Positions 1-7,431 of a DNA stretch of 64,000 nt are shown in pieces. The notes under the pieces are model-generated. The model was not told the DNA's origin. It saw only the letters and a list, made by a program, of their open reading frames with translations, and searched no databases. Source of the DNA: Nitrospirota bacterium (GTDB lineage: Bacteria; Nitrospirota; Thermodesulfovibrionia; UBA6902); NCBI GenBank assembly GCA_016214845.1, contig JACRMS010000036.1, forward strand, positions 31,168-95,167, given 5' to 3'. Position 1 is the first letter of the stretch. Each line of letters begins with the position of its first letter. A program made the position numbers and the translations under genes.

Positions 1-3000
1 AGGTAGTGTATCCATCCCCGTCATTGTCAAAACCTTCATCAACATTGCCGTCGCAATTGTTATCTTTGCCGTCACATATCTCCCATGCGCCGGGATTGAC
101 TGCCGGATCATTATCATCGCAGTCGCCTTGACAGTTGGTGTAGCGGTCACCATCATTGTCTTTGGCAAGCCCTTCATCAATATCATCGTTACAGTTATTG
201 TCAATGCCGTCACATATCTCTACGACGCCGGGATGAATGGCCGGATCATTGTCATTGCAATCGCCTCCACAAATTGTGTCATAACCGTCGCCGTCAAGGT
301 CAGGCCCCGGAATGCAGATAAATGCGCCGCCAGTTGGATGTGCCAGTCGAACGGGGATCAGGGAACCGATCTTTGCAATAACGTCTACAGACCCGCTTCG
401 TCCTTCATACACCCTGAATTGTCCGAGCTGAGGGCTGTTTAGAAAGTAAATGTAATCAGCGTTCTGTTCAGGCGTATTTCCGGTATTCATTGTTACTACG
501 AGCGACATGGTATCGTTCCAGGTTTGAGCGTCCAGAGCGGCATTCCCAGAACTGGTCTTTACAGAAAAATCAAACCTGCTCTCCGGGATTATGGCTGTCT
601 TGGCGAACCATGTGCCGTTGGTGTAAGTCAATGTTGCTATCCTGAATTCATCACCTGCGGAAACAGCCTGATTGTTCACAGTCGTTGCCGCAAGCATATT
701 ATGTTCGTCATCCATTCCGCTGTTTGGACTGTTGCTGTTATATCTGTTCCAGAATTCTACACTTGCCCGCTTCGGGTTGCCATTGGATTGAAGGCCGGGG
801 TAAGCGACTGCGTTTGGAATAAAACTGCCGCTTCCTGTTCCGTAGCCATACATGATGGAAGCACTCGCAGGTAAGATTATCGTGGTAAATGTCTCATCCA
901 GAACACTCGCCCCAAGTTTGAAGTAAGAATCGTAGTAATCCTTTCCAAGCGGCCCGGAGTAACCCTGAAACTCGAATATCGTCCCGACACTGCCGTTGCA
1001 ATTAGTGTCTGCTGAGTCGATTATTCCGTCACAATCATTATCCAGTCCGTCAAAACATGATGCCTCAGGATTTTCAGCCGGACTGCCGATGGCGCATGTA
1101 TCAACCTGTACGCCGTTCTGACAGATTATTGCTCCTGTCGAGGCGCAAACGCCTGTTCCGCAGGTTGTAGGAATCTGCTGAAAGTTAGCGCCGCAGGTCA
1201 GGCTGAATATAGCAGTAACTGACTTTGCCGCGTCCATTGTTACAATACAAGCGCCTGTCCCTGAACATGCTCCGCCCCATCCTGTAAATATGGAGCCGGG
1301 AGATGCTGAAGCTGAGAGATCGACAAGTGTATTGTAATCGTATAACTCTGAACAGTCAGCCCCGCAGTCTATCCCGGCAGGAGTGCTTGTTACCGTGCCG
1401 TTTCCTGTGCCTGGCTTGTTTACTATGAGGGCATAAGTATTAAGTGTGAAGTCGGCTGTAACCGATTTTGCGTTATCTATCGTTACCTCGCATACTCCTG
1501 TGCTGGTGCAGGCCCCTGACCACCCTGTGAATGTGGAGCCTGTATCAGGAACTGCAGACAGTTCAACATATGTATCATAATCATACGGTTCAGTGCAGTC
1601 AGCCCCGCAGTTTATCCCGGCAGGTAAACTTGTGACAACGCCGCCTCCAGTGCCCGTTTTACTTACCATCAGGTCATAGGTATCCAGTGTGAAGCCGGCA
1701 GTAACGAACCTTGCCGCATCCATCGTTACTATGCAACTGCCAGTCCCTGAACAAGCCCCTGACCACCCTGCAAATGTAGAGCCTGTGTCTGCAACAGCAG
1801 AGAGAGTAACTTCGGTATTATAGTTATAAACCTCTGTGCAGTCATTGCCGCAGTTAATACCGGCAGGAAGGCTTGTTACAGTTCCGGAACCGTTTCCGCT
1901 GATGTTTACCGTGAGGGTCAGATCGCGAAGATATATCCGAACAGGGACATTGCTTGTACTTGTAGTCCCGTCTCCAAGCAATTGATTTCCCCAGGCCCAT
2001 AATGTCCCGTCTGACTTAAGGGCTCTGTTGTGCCAGGTCCCTGCTGACATTGAGACCCAGTTGGTATCAGCCCCTATCTGAAGAGGAGTTGTTGAACAAG
2101 GATTACTCCCACAGGTTTGCGGCCCAGTACTATTCCCTATTCCAAGCGTGCCGGCTATATTAGTCCCCCATGACCATAATGTCCCGTCTGATTTGAGGGC
2201 TATCGTATGATCTAATCCCGCAGAGGCAGAGACCCAGTTATCGTCAGTGCCGATCTGAACAGGTGAATATTGATTCGTTGTCGGCCCGTCTCCAAGTTGG
2301 CCAGATGAATTAGCCCCCCATGCCCATAATGTCCCGTCTGATTTAATGGCTATAGTATGAGCCCCACCAGCAGAAACAGAGACCCAGTCAGTATCAGTAC
2401 CTATCTTACGAGGAGTTGTTGAACAAATAATACTCCCACAGAGTTGAGGACCGAAAGCATTCCCGATTCCAAGCTCGCCATTATAGTTTCTTCCCCATGA
2501 CCATAATGTCCCGTCTGCTTTGAGGGCTATTATGTGCCCCGCTCCGGTTGAGGCAGAGACCCAGTCATTGTCAGTTCCTACCTTAAGAGGAATAAAACTA
2601 TCAGTATTAGATGTCCCGTTTCCAAGCTGGCCAACCCTGCCATATCCCCAGACCCATAAGGTCCCGTCTGACTTAATGGCTAAACTGCTATACCCGTCGG
2701 CAGAAACAGATAGCCAATTGCCACCTATCTGAAGAGGAATTACTGAACAAGCATGAGTATTACAGAGTTGCGGACCACCAATAACATTTACTCCAAGCTC
2801 GCCGAATTCATTACCTCCCCATGACCATAATGTCCCGTTTGATTTGAGGGCTATGGTATGAGACCCTCCGGCAGAAATAGAGGCCCAGTTATTGCCAGTC
2901 CCTATCTGACCAGGAAATAATTTATTTGTTAAAGTCCCGTCTCCAAGCTGGCCCCTGTAATTATATCCCCATGACCATAATGTCCCGTCTGTATTTATGG

Positions 3001-4726
3001 CTTCAGAGTGACCACCTCCATCAGACAAAACTATGCAGGGTGAAGTTGAAAGGGTAGCAGTCATATTAGCGCCTGATGCACTTATGCTGGTAATATTCGC
3101 ACCACAGGAAGATCCATTGTAGAGACTGCTGTTTGGACTTGAAGCAGAAGTAAACGAGGTTTTAGTTGTTGAGCCGGGATAGGGGTCTCCGTCGTCTCCA
3201 AGGTTGCTCTTGGTTTCAAGCTCCCACAGGTCATCCGCCTGTACAATCCTGACGCCGTAATGTTTTACAGCGCATGATAACCCGAATGAAGACCCGGATA
3301 CAGGAAGACACTCCTTATTGTTAACTTTATTCGCCCCCCTTTCTCTCGCAATTGTAGTGCCGTCAATATGCCAGATAAGAAGTCCTACCCCCGGCAGTCC
3401 CGCGTCGAATCCGACCTGTTGCCTGTTTTCCACAAGGAAGTATTCACCTGACAGAGGAGTTCCCGTTCTGATCTGGTAGACATCTGCATTGGTGGCCGCC
3501 TGCTGTATAGACTCTGAAGTTAGCGTCCCTGTTACCTGAGCGGGCGTCACCCAGCCGAGAAAATATTTAGACCACGCATCCAGATGAGCAGGCCGGTCGC
3601 CGGAACGCGCTCCGCGCGTTATACCGTTCCACGAGCCGTGCGCCATCACGCTCCAGTTGCCGATGCTGTAAGAACTGTCGTCTGTATCATAGAGGTCGGG
3701 AAGCCCGAGCGCATGGCCGTACTCGTGTGCAAACACGCCGACAGTAGATATTTGCCCATCAGGAGCATATACCTCCGGTTCTATCACATAGTCATTTACC
3801 TTGATAAAGCCGCCGGATGGACATGGATCATCTGTCGTATATTCCCCGACCCCTGCGTCTGTAAGGTTCCACCTGTGAGACCATATATCAGATGTATTCC
3901 CGCTCGCTTCCTCGCCTGTGCCCTGATGTATGATGTTTACGGCATCAACATAACAGTCGCCGTCCTGGTCATAGGGCGCAAAATTGAACCATGCAGCATC
4001 TGCCGCAGCAACAGCCTCTCTTACCAATTCAGCAGGATGCTGATCACATCCTGACGGGTCTGCACACGGTACATTCTGTCCGTAGTAATCGTGGCCATTC
4101 CCAGCAGTATACCAGCCGGCTACTCCGCCCGGCCCTGAGGAGACAGTGAATTGTCCGTATGATACCTCTTCATAATAATCCTTCATGCTTCTGTTTCCTG
4201 TGCCGAAAAGAAGGGAGCCAAAGTCAGCAGGTGTGTAAGTAGTAGGTGATAACAGAAAGCTGATAAGAATCACAGGAATGTTGCCTGTGCCTGTAGATGG
4301 AACCGCCTGAGCTTCTATAAGACCACCCTGACGGGAGGCCCGGGGTAAGCTTGCTCCTGTCGCACGTGTTTCTCTTGTAAGCGTTTTCGCGGAGATAATT
4401 TGACCTGCCGGTCTAAGCATCAATGAAACATCAGACGCAGTGTCTTTGCCGACTACAGCCCCGGAGCTTACAAGAGTTCCATCAGCGCCACGCACTGCGT
4501 ATGTCCACTTGTTGACGGACGTATCAAACAAAATAGAATGTCCGTCCTCTGCCTCCCAACCATGACTGTTCTCATCCCCCCATTGCCTTGCCTTGAAAGC
4601 TGTGCCGTCCGGCTGATTCATTGTGTGGAGAATTGGAGATGCTGGGACCGCAAACGACTCACTGGTGGTAAGGAAAATTGAAACTGTAACAAACAATAAA
4701 AAAATTATCTTGCCCTTGATTGACAT
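1..4726 (-). CDS. Secreted M6-type metalloprotease with RCC1-like, divergent InlB-type and MopE-like repeats (partial, 3' end outside window)
   Basis: An uninterrupted minus-strand frame of 1575 codons runs from an ATG at 4726 (AGGAGG ribosome site just upstream) to the left edge, so the C-terminus is missing. In order: signal peptide (about residues 1-26); metallopeptidase domain with HEYGHALGLPDLYD at about residue 334, the zinc HExxHxxGxxD signature of M6/immune-inhibitor-A-like proteases; about 560-930, seven or so repeats of the type DGTLWSWG..G.LG, resembling RCC1 beta-propeller blades; about 930-1180, three copies of a divergent InlB-type repeat (SLPAGINCG.DC..Y.Y, SGWSGAC); then Asp/Asn-rich MopE-like motifs (CDGxDNNCDGxxDEG). 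It is probably exported and surface bound or secreted. The stop of 4735-5127 lies just upstream, so the two genes are probably one transcript. Protease function is well supported; the substrate is unknown. Confidence 0.9.
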   Translation of the reverse strand, partial: MSIKGKIIFLLFVTVSIFLTTSESFAVPASPILHTMNQPDGTAFKARQWGDENSHGWEAEDGHSILFDTSVNKWTYAVRGADGTLVSSGAVVGKDTASDVSLMLRPAGQIISAKTLTRETRATGASLPRASRQGGLIEAQAVPSTGTGNIPVILISFLLSPTTYTPADFGSLLFGTGNRSMKDYYEEVSYGQFTVSSGPGGVAGWYTAGNGHDYYGQNVPCADPSGCDQHPAELVREAVAAADAAWFNFAPYDQDGDCYVDAVNIIHQGTGEEASGNTSDIWSHRWNLTDAGVGEYTTDDPCPSGGFIKVNDYVIEPEVYAPDGQISTVGVFAHEYGHALGLPDLYDTDDSSYSIGNWSVMAHGSWNGITRGARSGDRPAHLDAWSKYFLGWVTPAQVTGTLTSESIQQAATNADVYQIRTGTPLSGEYFLVENRQQVGFDAGLPGVGLLIWHIDGTTIARERGANKVNNKECLPVSGSSFGLSCAVKHYGVRIVQADDLWELETKSNLGDDGDPYPGSTTKTSFTSASSPNSSLYNGSSCGANITSISASGANMTATLSTSPCIVLSDGGGHSEAINTDGTLWSWGYNYRGQLGDGTLTNKLFPGQIGTGNNWASISAGGSHTIALKSNGTLWSWGGNEFGELGVNVIGGPQLCNTHACSVIPLQIGGNWLSVSADGYSSLAIKSDGTLWVWGYGRVGQLGNGTSNTDSFIPLKVGTDNDWVSASTGAGHIIALKADGTLWSWGRNYNGELGIGNAFGPQLCGSIICSTTPRKIGTDTDWVSVSAGGAHTIAIKSDGTLWAWGANSSGQLGDGPTTNQYSPVQIGTDDNWVSASAGLDHTIALKSDGTLWSWGTNIAGTLGIGNSTGPQTCGSNPCSTTPLQIGADTNWVSMSAGTWHNRALKSDGTLWAWGNQLLGDGTTSTSNVPVRIYLRDLTLTVNISGNGSGTVTSLPAGINCGNDCTEVYNYNTEVTLSAVADTGSTFAGWSGACSGTGSCIVTMDAARFVTAGFTLDTYDLMVSKTGTGGGVVTSLPAGINCGADCTEPYDYDTYVELSAVPDTGSTFTGWSGACTSTGVCEVTIDNAKSVTADFTLNTYALIVNKPGTGNGTVTSTPAGIDCGADCSELYDYNTLVDLSASASPGSIFTGWGGACSGTGACIVTMDAAKSVTAIFSLTCGANFQQIPTTCGTGVCASTGAIICQNGVQVDTCAIGSPAENPEASCFDGLDNDCDGIIDSADTNCNGSVGTIFEFQGYSGPLGKDYYDSYFKLGASVLDETFTTIILPASASIMYGYGTGSGSFIPNAVAYPGLQSNGNPKRASVEFWNRYNSNSPNSGMDDEHNMLAATTVNNQAVSAGDEFRIATLTYTNGTWFAKTAIIPESRFDFSVKTSSGNAALDAQTWNDTMSLVVTMNTGNTPEQNADYIYFLNSPQLGQFRVYEGRSGSVDVIAKIGSLIPVRLAHPTGGAFICIPGPDLDGDGYDTICGGDCNDNDPAIHPGVVEICDGIDNNCNDDIDEGLAKDNDGDRYTNCQGDCDDNDPAVNPGAWEICDGKDNNCDGNVDEGFDNDGDGYTT

Positions 4727-4734
4727 AACCCCTC

Positions 4735-5127
4735 CTATTTTAGGACTTCTATATTTTTGTGTATCCAGAATTTGCCACCTCTTTCATCACCCGAATAGTA
4801 CACATGGGCCTTTATCCTTTTCCCGTAAACTTCAGGGGATGGATTTACTTTTGTAAAGAAGGTCAGTGTTTGACCTTCTTTTCCCTTCAGGAAATTCGTA
4901 AAATCTTCTATGTCCTCAGAAGCCTCGACACTGATGGTCAACTTGTATATAGTCTGCTCAGGACTCATGCCGTAAAGAGATGATGAGCCTATACTGTATT
5001 CCCTGACTGTGCCTACAAGTGCCGCCTTGTTTGGAATTACAGGAACGGCTGAGGACATAGAGAATGAAGAAAACAAAAAAACAAAAAGGGCCAAACACAC
5101 TTTTATGACAGGTATAAAATTCCTCAT
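4735..5127 (-). CDS. Small secreted protein of unknown function
   Basis: This 130-residue protein has a clear N-terminal signal peptide (basic start, hydrophobic stretch, cleavage probably after SSA near residue 27) and a short beta-rich body ending FWIHKNIEVLK. I recognise no family. It ends 8 nt before the start of the large M6 metalloprotease, and the protease ribosome site overlaps that gap, so co-transcription and possibly translational coupling are likely. The position suggests a periplasmic or secreted helper, such as a propeptide-like inhibitor or chaperone of the protease, but that is only inferred from adjacency. Confidence 0.75.
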   Translation of the reverse strand: MRNFIPVIKVCLALFVFLFSSFSMSSAVPVIPNKAALVGTVREYSIGSSSLYGMSPEQTIYKLTISVEASEDIEDFTNFLKGKEGQTLTFFTKVNPSPEVYGKRIKAHVYYSGDERGGKFWIHKNIEVLK

Positions 5128-5212
5128 CTCGTTTTAACTGCAATGTCTGCAAAAGGGTAAGACAATACCGTGGCGTATGACACGCCTAATGAGCAACTAA
5201 AATTTCTGTAAA

Positions 5213-5248
5213 ATTTATGCTGACGGGGTTGCCGCCATCAGCATAATT
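5213..5248. terminator. Hairpin, possible bidirectional terminator
   Basis: TTATGCTGA (5215-5223) and TCAGCATAA (5238-5246) form a 9-bp stem around a GC-rich loop, flanked by A/T-rich tracts on both sides. It lies between the PEP-CTERM gene at 5430-6092 and the start of 5127-4735, so it could end the former transcript. Confidence 0.5.
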
Positions 5249-5276
5249 TATTATTTTGGAAGTTTAGAATATGTTC

Positions 5277-5315
5277 TTAGTAACAATAATTATACCAGAT
5301 AATTATTGTTACTAA
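5277..5315. repeat. Perfect AT-rich inverted repeat, 17-bp arms
   Basis: The arms at 5277-5293 and 5299-5315 are exact reverse complements around a 5-nt loop (ACCAG). The arm core reads AGTAACAATAATTAT. No T-run follows on either strand, so it looks more like a protein-binding site or a structured RNA than an intrinsic terminator. Confidence 0.7.
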
Positions 5316-5362
5316 AATATTTTTCTGTTATCTTGAGAGGGGTTAAAGTTTAATTAAATTTC

Positions 5363-5406
5363 TGAGCGGTCCCAATATGTAACATGGCACAAATTGGGAC
5401 CGCTCA
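5363..5406. repeat. Inverted repeat with 14-bp arms, loop resembling the PEP-CTERM upstream motif
   Basis: TGAGCGGTCCCAAT (5363-5376) pairs exactly with 5393-5406. The 16-nt loop contains TGTAACATGGCACA, close to the TGTAAYATGSCRCA motif found upstream of both PEP-CTERM genes (reverse complement near 6235-6250 and 7360-7372). It sits 24 nt after the stop of the 5430-6092 gene. Confidence 0.65.
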
Positions 5407-5429
5407 AGAGTGTGTCAAGGCACATTATT

Positions 5430-6092
5430 TTATAGATTTCTTATGAAATTTTTTCCAAAATAACGTCTTGCCGCCAGTGTGGCCCCGCCCGTAAGAAATA
5501 AAATAGAACTTATCGGTTCGGGAGCGACAGCAACGTCCAGCCCCGCCACCCTGAAATCATCATCAGACCCGTCAGCCCAGATCCTGATCGTGTTTCCTGT
5601 ATAACTCACACTGTGCCAGGTGTCCCTCAAATTAGGATCGTCCGTCGGGTTGGGAGCCGCGTCTATTAATTGATTTGTACCGTTAACTGTAAGGTTGAAG
5701 TCATCTGTTGCGCCAACATGGGTGAAATGAATGCTGTTCAGGGTCACTGTTGAATCAAAAGTAAAAAGCAGGGATTCTCTTTGAGTCGACCCGTCTAAGT
5801 TAACGTTATCGCCGGAGTATGCCACTATTCCAAGGCCTGTAGAGCCTGGATATATTCCCACATCAGGGCTGGTTCCCGTAACATCCGTCCAGAGAGGGTA
5901 TTCTGTCCCGTTTGGATCTGTTGAGGAGGAAGGGGTTACATAGACTGTGAGGCCTGCTACGGTCATTTGAGCGGCATCGGGATATCCTGTCCATCCTGTG
6001 CCCTGGAAGTCAAAAATAACAGCGTGGGATGAGGCAACAGCGCCAAAGATAAATACGACGACAGCAAACATCATTAAAATAGTTTTTTTCAT
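5430..6092 (-). CDS. PEP-CTERM sorting-domain protein
   Basis: This 220-residue exported protein has a signal peptide (MKKTILMMFAVVVFIFGA..SHA) and a C-terminal PEP-CTERM signal: APEP, a hydrophobic stretch (ISSILFLTGGATLAA) and a basic tail (RRYFGK). Such signals are processed by exosortase (EpsH/XrtA) and mark proteins of the exopolysaccharide or biofilm matrix. The body (FDFQGTGWTGYPD... to FRVAGLDVAV) looks like a beta-sandwich; I cannot name the domain. The last 75 nt of coding sequence are nearly identical to those of the gene at 6393-7214, and the two promoter regions match as well, so the pair shares regulation and sorting but not the middle domain. Neither an exosortase nor prsK/prsR is in the window. 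Confidence 0.9.
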   Translation of the reverse strand: MKKTILMMFAVVVFIFGAVASSHAVIFDFQGTGWTGYPDAAQMTVAGLTVYVTPSSSTDPNGTEYPLWTDVTGTSPDVGIYPGSTGLGIVAYSGDNVNLDGSTQRESLLFTFDSTVTLNSIHFTHVGATDDFNLTVNGTNQLIDAAPNPTDDPNLRDTWHSVSYTGNTIRIWADGSDDDFRVAGLDVAVAPEPISSILFLTGGATLAARRYFGKNFIRNL

Positions 6093-6130
6093 TACGCTCT
6101 CCTTTTTTGTAAATTTAATTTACATATATA

Positions 6131-6146
6131 TCAAGATTGATGCCAG
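6131..6146 (-). promoter_or_regulatory. Sigma-54-like promoter of the 5430-6092 gene
   Basis: Read on the minus strand the sequence is ACTGGCATCAATCTTGATAT: the -24 GG is at 6143-6144 and 10 nt later GA occupies the -12 position (consensus GC). It aligns with the better match at 7255-7268. A 25-bp conserved block lies about 105-130 bp upstream, as expected of an enhancer-binding-protein site. Confidence 0.5.
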
Positions 6147-6246
6147 TTATTAAGGGAACCCCTTAATTTAATTCTTAGTTTAAAAACAATCAGTTATAGG
6201 GGAATTACTTAATTAACTGGAAAGATGAAAGTGTGGCATGTTACAG

Positions 6247-6271
6247 TTGTGTGCGGTACAGATATGTGCCA
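6247..6271 (-). promoter_or_regulatory. Conserved upstream activator-like block (copy 1)
   Basis: These 25 bp (core GTGCGGTACAGATATGTGCC) are identical to 7372-7396. Both copies lie 105-140 bp upstream of a PEP-CTERM gene's -24/-12 element. The 3' side forms ATATGTG-CCAAGT-CACATAT. PEP-CTERM genes are known to be controlled by PrsK/PrsR together with sigma-54, so this is a candidate PrsR-type site. Confidence 0.6.
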
Positions 6272-6336
6272 AGTCACATATATTCCAAGGGCTTTGTTTA
6301 TAACTCCTCTTTGCAATTCCCGAAATACATTCCAAT

Positions 6337-6367
6337 AAAAAAGGGCCTGGTATAACCAAGCCCTTTT
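6337..6367. terminator. Bidirectional intrinsic terminator
   Basis: AAAAGGGC...TGG-TATAA-CCA...GCCCTTTT forms a hairpin with A/T runs at both ends. It lies 26 nt after the stop of the 6393-7214 PEP-CTERM gene and separates it from the upstream block of the next. Confidence 0.8.
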
Positions 6368-6392
6368 CCGTTAATTCACAAGCAATGAACAA

Positions 6393-7214
6393 TTATTTTT
6401 TTCTTTTCCCAAAATAACGCTTTGCCGCCAGTGTGGCCCCGCCCGTTAAGAACAGAATAGAGCTGATGGGTTCAGGAGCTGCTGCAGAGGAATAACTGTG
6501 CCCGCTGTCGCTTTGCAGGGTGACGCCGGGAGTCTGGGGATCGAGGAAATAATGGATTGTGTTGCCGAACTGTGCTTCTATCGACGCATCCCTGGCAGTT
6601 GTCACGTGTACTTGCAGATCGCCGGACAACTGGATTCTATTGCCGACATAGTATTGAAATATGGGAATCCCGCTGCTGCCGTCGTTACTGGTACTGTTAT
6701 TGGTAGTGATGTCGCCCGTCCATGAAACGGTCTCGGTGGTTTGGATCCATCGATTGATGCCGGCCCCAAAAAACGAGGACATACTCCCCGTCGGCCTATA
6801 ACCATTAAGCATGAAATTCCCGTCAATCGTCTGACTTAATAGTACAGACACCGTGGCGCCGGTGGGCAATGTATCCGACGTGACAGTGATCCAGTCAATG
6901 AACGACGCCCTGCCTTTTGTGTCAGAAAAAATTGTGCCGTTACTAACAGCGCTTAAATTCGCACCCAGGGCGCCGAAGTCAGCGCTAACGCTGCCGTCGC
7001 TGTAGCCGGTGCTATTGGTTGTAGCGTTCTGAACAGAGTCCGAGGCGCTTGTTCCGGAGTTATTAACCTGTCCGGTGTTCACAGTGTGGGTCTCTCTTTC
7101 CACAAAGACGGTGACTTGCGATGTGGTGTAAGATGCAGCCAGTGCGGCGCCAATTGAGACTGCCAGACTGAAAAGCATTGATACCGCCAGTATCGCTACA
7201 GGGAATTTTCTCAT
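6393..7214 (-). CDS. PEP-CTERM sorting-domain protein
   Basis: This 273-residue exported protein has a signal peptide starting MRKFPVAILAVSMLFSLAVS and a C-terminal PEP-CTERM signal (APEPISSILFLTGGATLAAKRYFGKRKK). I start it at the ATG at 7214 (AAGGAA upstream) rather than at the in-frame ATG at 7274, because the -12 element of its sigma-54-like promoter lies at 7255-7256, so the longer start would be upstream of the transcript. The body is Ser/Thr/Asn-rich and beta-like, with no family I can name. It is the sister of 5430-6092 in promoter and C-terminus. It is probably exosortase-processed and matrix associated. Confidence 0.9.
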   Translation of the reverse strand: MRKFPVAILAVSMLFSLAVSIGAALAASYTTSQVTVFVERETHTVNTGQVNNSGTSASDSVQNATTNSTGYSDGSVSADFGALGANLSAVSNGTIFSDTKGRASFIDWITVTSDTLPTGATVSVLLSQTIDGNFMLNGYRPTGSMSSFFGAGINRWIQTTETVSWTGDITTNNSTSNDGSSGIPIFQYYVGNRIQLSGDLQVHVTTARDASIEAQFGNTIHYFLDPQTPGVTLQSDSGHSYSSAAAPEPISSILFLTGGATLAAKRYFGKRKK

Positions 7215-7254
7215 GATTATTTTGTTCCTTTTTAGAAGATTTGTATTTATATAC

Positions 7255-7268
7255 GCATGATATATGCC
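7255..7268 (-). promoter_or_regulatory. Sigma-54 promoter of the 6393-7214 gene
   Basis: Minus-strand CTGGCATATATCATGCGTAT has GG at 7267-7268 and GC at 7255-7256 separated by exactly 10 nt, the defining -24/-12 spacing of RpoN promoters. Transcription should begin near 7244, which decides the downstream start codon at 7214. Confidence 0.7.
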
Positions 7269-7371
7269 AGCCATTAGGAAAACCCCTTAATATTTTTTAT
7301 TAGTTTGAAAACAGTTAGTTATAGGGAAGGTGCTTAATCAGCAGGAAAATGAGGGGTGCGGCATATTACAC

Positions 7372-7396
7372 TTGTGTGCGGTACAGATATGTGCCA
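7372..7396 (-). promoter_or_regulatory. Conserved upstream activator-like block (copy 2)
   Basis: Identical over 25 bp to 6247-6271 and about 105-130 bp upstream of the -24 element at 7267. Here the end of the block forms TGTGCC-A-GGCACA, a near-perfect palindrome. The surrounding 100 bp also align with the copy-1 region. Confidence 0.6.
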
Positions 7397-7431
7397 GGCA
7401 CAAATATATCAGGACACTTCGCAAAACGCCA

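Noticed and set aside
128..874. Plus-strand frames of 104 and 116 codons
   Set aside because: They are antisense to the MopE-like end of the M6 protease, whose minus-strand frame is continuous and domain-rich.
3584..4054. Plus-strand frame of 156 codons
   Set aside because: Antisense to the zinc-protease domain with HEYGH; no domain of its own.
5150..5200. GG-N10-GC match upstream of the small secreted gene (TTAGGCGTGTCATACGCC)
   Set aside because: Spacing fits sigma-54 but the flanking TGGC/TTGC context is missing and it is part of a small palindrome.
7214..7274. Longer start for the PEP-CTERM protein
   Set aside because: The extension covers the -12 element of the sigma-54 promoter and breaks the signal peptide pattern.
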